From CAZBZG01 sp964496245 (lineage in GTDB: Bacteria > Planctomycetota > SZUA-567): a stretch of DNA of 17,902 nt. The notes beneath the pieces are model-generated. The model was not told where the DNA came from. It saw nothing but the letters and a program-made list of their open reading frames with translations, and searched no databases. The DNA lies in contig CAZBZG010000071.1 in NCBI GenBank assembly GCA_964496245.1, positions 1 through 17,902 of the forward strand. Direction: 5' to 3'. The translations under genes were made by a program, and so were the position numbers. Below, piece by piece: positions 13,483 through 17,902 of the stretch. The stretch's first letter is position 1; each line of letters starts with the position of its first letter.

Positions 13483-14253
13483 ATGCATTTCGGTATCTGC
13501 GGTGGACCGGACCGGGCCGGGGCGGCAGCGCGGGCCGGGTATGACTTTCTCGAGTCGACGGTCGGCGCTCTGCTCAAGCCCCGGGAGAGCGAGGAGGCCT
13601 TTGCCGAAGCGCTGGCAACCCATCGGGCCGCTCCGCTTCCCTGCCCGGTGGTCAACTGCTTCGTGCCCGGCGACCTCAAGATCACAGGCCCGGAGGTCGA
13701 GAGGCAAGCCCTGACCGACTACGTGACCGTGGCCTGCGAGCGGGCCAAGCAGGCGGGCGTGGAGACCATCGTATTCGGCTCAGGCGGCGCGCGCAGGATC
13801 CCCGAGGAATTCGACCGGGCCGAGGCACAGGCCCAGCTCGTGGCGTTCGGCCGCATGGTCGGGCCTGTGGCGCAAGCCAACGGCGTCACCATCGCGGTGG
13901 AACCCCTGAACAAGAATGCATGCAATGTGCTGACCACAGTGGGCGAGAGTGCGGCGTATGTGCGGGAGGTCGACCACCCGGCTGTCCGGTTGCTCGTGGA
14001 CGCCTATCATTGGGGCGTGGACCAGGACTCGGCCGAGGACATTGCCGCCAACGGCTCGCTGCTCGTGCATACGCACATCGCCACGATCGAACACCGCCGG
14101 GTTCCGGGGGCCGAAGCCTGCGATTTCGAGCCCTTTTTTGCGGCGCTCAAGCGCGGCGGGTACGACGGGCGCGTTTCCATTGAGGCGGGGGGCATCGAAG
14201 ATCCCGAGGCCGAGCTGACCCAGGCACTCCGTCTCATGCGTGAACTGGGATAG
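13483..14253 (+). CDS. Sugar phosphate isomerase/epimerase, xylose isomerase-like TIM barrel
   Basis: A 256-residue complete TIM barrel of the AP-endonuclease-2/xylose-isomerase-like family that includes hydroxypyruvate isomerase and ketose 3-epimerases. Metal-site positions are visible: E140 in IAVEPLNK, D173 and H176 in VDAYHWG, H198 with R206 in HTHIATIEHRRVPG, and E234 in SIEAGG. FGSGGARRIPEEFDRAEA (98-115) is typical of the group. Length is standard and there is no signal peptide. AGGAG at 13472-13476, six bases before the ATG, fixes the start. It stands alone, converging on dxs with a 51 bp gap. It is only distantly similar to the truncated isomerase at 142-618, so the two are not recent duplicates. 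Probable role: aldose-ketose or epimerase step in sugar catabolism; the substrate is not readable. Confidence 0.92.
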   Translation: MHFGICGGPDRAGAAARAGYDFLESTVGALLKPRESEEAFAEALATHRAAPLPCPVVNCFVPGDLKITGPEVERQALTDYVTVACERAKQAGVETIVFGSGGARRIPEEFDRAEAQAQLVAFGRMVGPVAQANGVTIAVEPLNKNACNVLTTVGESAAYVREVDHPAVRLLVDAYHWGVDQDSAEDIAANGSLLVHTHIATIEHRRVPGAEACDFEPFFAALKRGGYDGRVSIEAGGIEDPEAELTQALRLMRELG

Positions 14254-14260
14254 GCGCCGG

Positions 14261-14278
14261 CGGGATCCTGCAATCCCG
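14261..14278. terminator. Possible bidirectional hairpin between isomerase and dxs
   Basis: CGGGAT (14261-14266) and ATCCCG (14273-14278) pair perfectly around a 6-base loop, in the 51 bp between two convergent stop codons. The stem is short and no T run follows, so it is a weak terminator candidate. Confidence 0.3.
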
Positions 14279-14304
14279 AACGGCCACGGGCATTCCTTGG
14301 GGAT

Positions 14305-16230
14305 CTATTCCCTGCGCGCCGCCCGAACAAAGGCCTGCGCCAGCCCTTCGACATCCAGCCCCAGCTCGGCATCGAGCTCGGCGACCGTGCCGTGGGCCAC
14401 GAATCGGTCGGGGATGCCGAGGCGCGTGAGCGAGCACCGCACGCCTGCGTCGGCCAGGCATTCGGCCACCGCACCGCCGAAGCCGCCGGCGAGCGCGTGA
14501 TCCTCCACGGTCACGAGACGACCGGTCTCCTGCGCGGCCTGGACCAGGGCCGCGCGATCGACCGGCTTGGCGAAGCGCGCGTTGACGACCCCGATCGCGA
14601 GGCCGTCTTCGGCGCACCGCTTTGCGGCCTGGAGCGCGACTTCAACCATGCGTCCGTAGGCGAACACGGTCGCGTCCGCGCCGTCCTGCAGCCGTTCGGA
14701 GGTCCCCAGCGCAATGGGCTGCGGCGCAGGCGCTTCTTGCCCCTCTTGCGCATTCGGACCCTCCAGACGCAGGCCGCCGGCCGGCGGGCACCCGCGCGGG
14801 TACCGCACGGCCGCGGGCCCGGGAAGCGTGAGGGCGAACTCGAGCATGGCCTGGAGCTCCGGCCCGTCCTTGGGCGCCATCAGGGTCATGCCCGGGATGT
14901 GGCGGAGGAAAGCAATGTCGAAGACGCCGTGATGCGTGGGTCCGTCCGCGCCCACGAGTCCGGCCCGGTCGAGGGCGAGCACCACGGGCAGGTCGCCCTG
15001 CACGGCCATGTCGTGGATCAACTGGTCGTAGCCCCGCTGGAGGAACGTGGAGTAGAGCACGAGCACGGGCCGCATGCCGGCCTTGGCCAGGGCGGCGGCA
15101 AAGGTCACGCTGTGCGCCTCGCAGATGCCCACGTCGATAAAGCGGTCGGGAAATGCTTCGGCGAATGCCTTGATGCCCGTGCCTGCGGGCATGGCGGCCG
15201 TGATGGCCAGGATCCGGTCGTCCTCGCGCGCCCGGCGCATCAGCCCGTCCACAAACGCGCCCGACCAGGTCTGCTCGGCCCGTCCCTTGCGGACCACCTG
15301 ACCGGTGCCTCGGATCTCAAAGGGCACGGCCGAGTGGAACGTCTCCGGATCGGCCGCCGCCGCGTCGAATCCCTGCCCCTTGCGCGAGACCACGTGGAGG
15401 AACTTCGGACCAGGGATCTTCTTGAGATTGGCGAGCTCGTGCTCGAGGCTCGCGATGTCGTGACCATCGACCGGGCCGAAGTAGCGGAAGCCCATGGCCG
15501 AAAAGATGTGGCCGGGCTCGATGATGCCCTTGATCGCATCGAGCATGTGCTCCTGGGTCCATTCGAGGGACGTCCCGATCAGCGGGATGCTCTGCAGGAC
15601 CTGGTGGATGTCCCGCCGCAGCCGACGGGTGATGGGGCTCGCCCGGATCTCGGTCAGATAGGTGGCAAACGCGCCCACGGTCTTGGCGATGGCCATCTCG
15701 TTGTCGTTCAGAAGAACCAGCACGTCCTCACGCGTGTGGCCCGCGTGGTTCAAGGCTTCGAAGCACATGCCCCCGCTGATGGCGCCGTCGCCCACGAGCG
15801 CCACCACCTTGCCGCCCCCGCCCTGCAGCCGGAACGCGGTCGCCAGGCCCACGGCACTCGAGATGCTGGTCGACGCATGGCCCACGACGAACGCATCGCA
15901 CTCGCTCTCCCGCGGATTCGGAAAGCCCGTGAGCCCGCCCTTCTGCCGGAGCGTATGGAACCGCTCCCGCCGGCCGGTAAGCAGTTTGTGCACGTAGCAC
16001 TGGTGGCCCACGTCGAAGACGAGCCGATCCCGGCGGAAGTCGAAGACGCGGTGGAGGGCCAGGGTGATCTCCACGACCCCGAGGTTGCTCGCCAGGTGCC
16101 CACCGGTCTGGCTGACTGTTTCGGTGAGGAAACGGCGGATCTCGCCCGCGAGCTGGTGGAGCTGCCCGAGGCTGAGCGGGGCCAAGTCGGCCGGGCTCTG
16201 GATGCGATCGAGTAACGGCGTAGGCGTCAT
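14305..16230 (-). CDS. dxs: 1-deoxy-D-xylulose-5-phosphate synthase
   Basis: A 641-residue TPP enzyme that condenses pyruvate with glyceraldehyde 3-phosphate, the first step of the MEP isoprenoid pathway and a source of thiamine and pyridoxal precursors. Motifs: GGHLASNLG (43-51, H45); DVGHQCYVHK (73-82, H76); the TPP/Mg site GDGAISGG (147-154) leading to LLNDNEMAI (173-181, N175); SRKGQGF (282-288); the catalytic glutamate E371 in GICEAHSVTFAAA, where most DXS enzymes read AEQHAVTFAAG; STFLQRGYDQ (394-403); DRAGLVGADGPTHHG (421-435); and the C-terminal transketolase domain with VEDHALAGGFG. Length is normal. Start 16230 is chosen because a -10 box lies seven bases upstream; an in-frame ATG at 16239 overlaps that box. 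There is no Shine-Dalgarno sequence, consistent with a leaderless message. Divergent from hinT across a perfect inverted repeat. Confidence 0.96.
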   Translation of the reverse strand: MTPTPLLDRIQSPADLAPLSLGQLHQLAGEIRRFLTETVSQTGGHLASNLGVVEITLALHRVFDFRRDRLVFDVGHQCYVHKLLTGRRERFHTLRQKGGLTGFPNPRESECDAFVVGHASTSISSAVGLATAFRLQGGGGKVVALVGDGAISGGMCFEALNHAGHTREDVLVLLNDNEMAIAKTVGAFATYLTEIRASPITRRLRRDIHQVLQSIPLIGTSLEWTQEHMLDAIKGIIEPGHIFSAMGFRYFGPVDGHDIASLEHELANLKKIPGPKFLHVVSRKGQGFDAAAADPETFHSAVPFEIRGTGQVVRKGRAEQTWSGAFVDGLMRRAREDDRILAITAAMPAGTGIKAFAEAFPDRFIDVGICEAHSVTFAAALAKAGMRPVLVLYSTFLQRGYDQLIHDMAVQGDLPVVLALDRAGLVGADGPTHHGVFDIAFLRHIPGMTLMAPKDGPELQAMLEFALTLPGPAAVRYPRGCPPAGGLRLEGPNAQEGQEAPAPQPIALGTSERLQDGADATVFAYGRMVEVALQAAKRCAEDGLAIGVVNARFAKPVDRAALVQAAQETGRLVTVEDHALAGGFGGAVAECLADAGVRCSLTRLGIPDRFVAHGTVAELDAELGLDVEGLAQAFVRAARRE

Positions 16231-16237
16231 GCGGGCC

Positions 16238-16265
16238 ATTGTGCCGCCAACCGAAGACCTGTCAA
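16238..16265 (-). promoter_or_regulatory. Promoter of dxs
   Basis: On the minus strand: TTGACA (16265-16260), 16-base spacer, CACAAT (16243-16238). Seven bases then separate the -10 from the ATG at 16230, so transcription would start at or next to the start codon. Confidence 0.65.
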
Positions 16266-16288
16266 GCCCCGTTTGCGGTTGACAGGTC
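16256..16288. promoter_or_regulatory. Perfect 10-bp inverted repeat between divergent dxs and hinT
   Basis: GACCTGTCAA (16256-16265) and TTGACAGGTC (16279-16288) are exact reverse complements separated by 13 bases. Each arm contains an outward-reading TTGACA -35 box plus the same four extra bases GGTC. The agreement beyond the -35 suggests either a shared operator or strong selection on both promoters. Confidence 0.75.
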
Positions 16289-16306
16289 CGGGGACATGCA
16301 GACAAT
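16279..16306 (+). promoter_or_regulatory. Promoter of hinT and the downstream regulator
   Basis: TTGACA (16279-16284), 16-base spacer, GACAAT (16301-16306). It has the same spacing and near-identical -10 as the divergent dxs promoter. The start near 16313 gives a leader of about 65 bases. Confidence 0.65.
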
Positions 16307-16378
16307 GACCGGAGGATGGGGGCCCGGGTCGGCCGCATCCCTTCCGGATCCGCCGCAGCCCCACAGGGAGGAGAGGCC

Positions 16379-16726
16379 ATGAGTCCAGAGACGGACTGCA
16401 TCTTCTGCAAGATTATCGCCGGCGAAATTTCCTCCAAGAGCGTGTACGAGGACCACCGTGTCTATGCGTTCGAGGACGTGAATCCCCAGGCGCCCACCCA
16501 CATCCTGGTGGTCCCCAAGGAACACCGCGCGCGCATCACAGACTACACCGACGCGGACGCGGACCTCCTGGGGCATCTCCACATCGCAGCCAATACGATC
16601 GCCAAAGAACAGAATCTGGACTCCTTCCGCACGGTGATCAACTGCGGCGAATCCGCGGGCCAGAGCGTCTGGCACCTGCACATGCATCTCCTGGGCGGCC
16701 GCGCGCTCACGTGGCCGCCGGGGTAA
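16379..16726 (+). CDS. hinT: HIT family protein (HinT/HINT-type purine nucleotide phosphoramidase)
   Basis: A 115-residue HIT protein of the HINT branch, which hydrolyses adenosine 5'-phosphoramidates. CIFCKIIAGEI (7-17) gives the usual N-terminal zinc pair C7/C10. Other marks are YEDHRVYAFEDVNPQAPTHI (23-42) with VVPKEH (44-49), and the histidine triad H99-L-H101-M-H103-L-L at the C-terminus, with H101 the expected nucleophile. It ends TWPPG; length is normal. GGGAGGAGA ends four bases before the ATG at 16379, a strong ribosome binding site. It is the first gene of an apparent two-gene unit; the regulator starts 23 bp after its stop. Cytoplasmic. No catalytic residue is missing. Confidence 0.95.
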   Translation: MSPETDCIFCKIIAGEISSKSVYEDHRVYAFEDVNPQAPTHILVVPKEHRARITDYTDADADLLGHLHIAANTIAKEQNLDSFRTVINCGESAGQSVWHLHMHLLGGRALTWPPG

Positions 16727-16749
16727 CGAAGGAAGACGGGCACACCCCC

Positions 16750-17688
16750 ATGGAATGCAGCGAGACCACTCGGCATCTCGATCCCTTCCTCCTGGGCGAA
16801 CTGCCGCCCGGTCCCATGCGGCGCATTCAGATCCATCTGGGCGGCTGCATCCAGTGCCGCCGGGCGCTTCGCGAGCGCCAGAAGCGCTACGACGTGGTCA
16901 TCCCCTTCTACCTCGTGCCGGCCCTCCACGGCGAGCTCACGGCCGAGGAGCGGCAGCGCGTAGACACCCACCTGGCCTACTGCGAGGCCTGCCGGGAAGA
17001 CCACGAGGACCTGCACGCCGCGTCCAACGAGCTCGTCAAGAACCTCTCGCAGTACCAGCTCAGCCGGATGTTCCGCCAGCGCGTCATGCAGGAATGGCAG
17101 CCGCACCGCATCGGCCGCCGCACCCGCTACACCCAGCGGGGCCTGGCCGACATGATCGAACGGGCCGAGGCGGGCAACACCTTCTCCTACGAGCGGCACG
17201 TGGACCGCTACAAGGACTACGCCTATATCGCCGCCTTCCTGCACGTGCGCGACTTCCACTGGGCCGCAGCTGTGGCGCGCGAACTCTTCGTGCGGGGCAT
17301 GCCCGTCTTCCCCGCCGATCTCACCCAGCAGGGGTTTCTCGAGTGGCTGCGCGACAAGGCCGGAAAGCTCGCCGAAACCGGCGACTGGCTCAGCGAAGAC
17401 GAATCCATGGGCGAAACCGGCACAGGCCTTTCGGGCTACGAAGGCAGCCGCAAACTCCGCCGCCACCGCCTCGTGCTCGGGCTCTACGAGACGTTCGCGC
17501 CCGAGATACGGATCCCCTTCCTCCTCTACCATGTGCAGCGCATGAGCTATGCGGAGATCGGTTCGCTCTTGGAGCTCTCGCGTACGCGGCTCATGACCCT
17601 GCTCGGCGACACCACCCGCAAGGCCTGCGAAGCGCTCGAAGCCGACGCCCGCGCCCACCCCAGGCGACGGAAGGCCTGGGAGCGTTGA
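16750..17688 (+). CDS. Anti-sigma zinc-finger/ECF sigma-like fusion regulator
   Basis: A 312-residue soluble protein with no membrane helix. Residues 3-36 and about 50-81 are two zf-HC2 (ZAS-type) anti-sigma fingers: C3, H29, C33, C36 (HLGGCIQC) and H74, C78, C81 (HLAYCEAC), the second preceded by the typical LHGELTAEER. After a helical linker, residues about 147-215 read like ECF sigma region 2 (YERHVDRYKDYAYIAAFL, then RELFVRG and FLEWLRDKAGKLA), but the acidic DAED core-binding motif is replaced by HWAAA. Residues about 243-296 are a good sigma region 4 helix-turn-helix (MSYAEIGSLLELSRTRLMTLL). It therefore looks like an anti-sigma and a sigma factor joined in one chain, with a degenerate region 2. 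The ATG at 16750 begins right at the finger; a GTG at 16711 overlapping hinT is the alternative. Likely co-transcribed with hinT. Target unknown. Confidence 0.8.
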   Translation: MECSETTRHLDPFLLGELPPGPMRRIQIHLGGCIQCRRALRERQKRYDVVIPFYLVPALHGELTAEERQRVDTHLAYCEACREDHEDLHAASNELVKNLSQYQLSRMFRQRVMQEWQPHRIGRRTRYTQRGLADMIERAEAGNTFSYERHVDRYKDYAYIAAFLHVRDFHWAAAVARELFVRGMPVFPADLTQQGFLEWLRDKAGKLAETGDWLSEDESMGETGTGLSGYEGSRKLRRHRLVLGLYETFAPEIRIPFLLYHVQRMSYAEIGSLLELSRTRLMTLLGDTTRKACEALEADARAHPRRRKAWER

Positions 17689-17721
17689 AGCACTCGATAC
17701 AGGGACGACCGACCAAAACCA

Positions 17722-17749
17722 CGCGCCCCGGCCGGCCAACCGGGGCGCG
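17722..17749. terminator. Perfect 10-bp G+C hairpin after the regulator gene
   Basis: CGCGCCCCGG (17722-17731), 8-base loop CCGGCCAA, CCGGGGCGCG (17740-17749). It starts 34 bases after the stop at 17688. Read on the plus strand no T run follows; read on the minus strand it is followed by TGGTTTTGG. It may therefore serve both directions or terminate a minus-strand gene entering from the right. Confidence 0.55.
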
Positions 17750-17902
17750 CGCACGCCTCAAGCAGGAGGGCACAAGGCGCGTTGCAAATGAGATGTGGCC
17801 GGCGTTCCGGCAACGAATCCTTTCGATCATTATTTCCCCGACACTGCTCACTCAAAATCATCGCAATTCCAGGCAACGCCTTGTCCTGCAGTGCATTTCA
17901 GC
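17750..17902. other. Right-hand edge, more A/T-rich, no confident gene
   Basis: The base composition drops in G+C here (for example TCGATCATTATTTCC near 17823). On the minus strand a frame entering from the right edge ends at a TGA at 17848 (last residues AWNCDDFE); this could be the 3' end of a gene outside the window, which would fit the minus-strand T run after the 17722 hairpin. It is too short to identify. Confidence 0.25.

Noticed and set aside
14392..16215. 607-codon open frame antisense to dxs
   Set aside because: The sense strand is an intact DXS; the antisense frame has a shadow composition rich in His, Arg and Gly and no ribosome binding site.
16711..16749. GTG start for the regulator overlapping the end of hinT
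   Set aside because: The added residues (AAGVTKEDGHTP) are unlike the zinc-finger family, which begins at MECSE. The ATG at 16750 is favoured, although its ribosome binding site is distant, so this is not fully excluded.
17848..17901. Possible 3' end of a minus-strand gene entering from the right edge
   Set aside because: Only 17 codons are visible; they cannot be identified or told from chance.
1..17902. CRISPR array, integrase, phage or complete insertion sequence
   Set aside because: No regularly spaced repeats, no recombinase or transposase motifs, and no long terminal inverted repeats were seen on either strand.

Overview
The window is G+C-rich chromosomal DNA from a bacterium. Gene content points to a glycan-degrading organism: a GH2 beta-galactosidase, a Cys-type sulfatase beside an FGE-sulfatase (SUMF1)-domain protein that carries a kinase glycine-rich loop, two xylose-isomerase-like TIM barrels, and an RnfG-type flavoprotein. 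Together with strong TTGACA -35 boxes this best fits a PVC-type lineage (Kiritimatiellota, Planctomycetota or Lentisphaerota). That placement is inference; no rRNA or other marker is present. I see no phage, integrase, complete insertion sequence or CRISPR array.

Layout. 1-1000: the 3' half of a sugar isomerase whose 5' half is missing or frameshifted, then a compact tRNA-Glu(CTC) unit with its own promoter and terminator, then a short repeat patch. 1172-1471: a small two-helix membrane zinc-ribbon protein. 1535-3195 (minus): a PatB/MalY C-S lyase followed by a UPF0178/YaiI protein, probably one operon. 3437-4057 (plus): an unrecognised protein with a proline-rich N-terminus. 4238-7039 (minus): an orphan rnfG-like gene and, downstream, a large exported protein of unknown function. 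7186-10353 (plus): lacZ-type beta-galactosidase, divergent from rnfG, with promoters facing across a 146 bp gap. 10503-12978 (minus): the kinase-loop/SUMF1 fusion followed by the sulfatase. 13483-14253 (plus): a full-length sugar isomerase. 14305-16230 (minus): dxs. 16379-17688 (plus): hinT and a regulator that fuses anti-sigma zinc fingers to a sigma-factor-like body.

How the parts work together. Beta-galactosidase, sulfatase and the two isomerases would fit desulfation and breakdown of sulfated galactan-type glycans, but they are separate transcription units rather than a classical utilisation locus. The SUMF1 protein sits upstream of the sulfatase, yet appears to lack one of the two active-site cysteines of a true formylglycine-generating enzyme, so sulfatase maturation probably depends on another gene. 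dxs and hinT diverge from a perfect 10-bp inverted repeat whose arms each contain an outward-facing TTGACA; the dxs -10 lies so close to its ATG that the message may be leaderless.

The least ordinary element is the gene at 16750-17688: two HxxxCxxC anti-sigma zinc fingers, then a degenerate ECF sigma region 2 and a clear region 4, in one soluble polypeptide. It looks like a sigma/anti-sigma pair collapsed into one protein, or a sigma-derived one-component regulator. All functional statements rest on reading motifs by eye; no database search was run.
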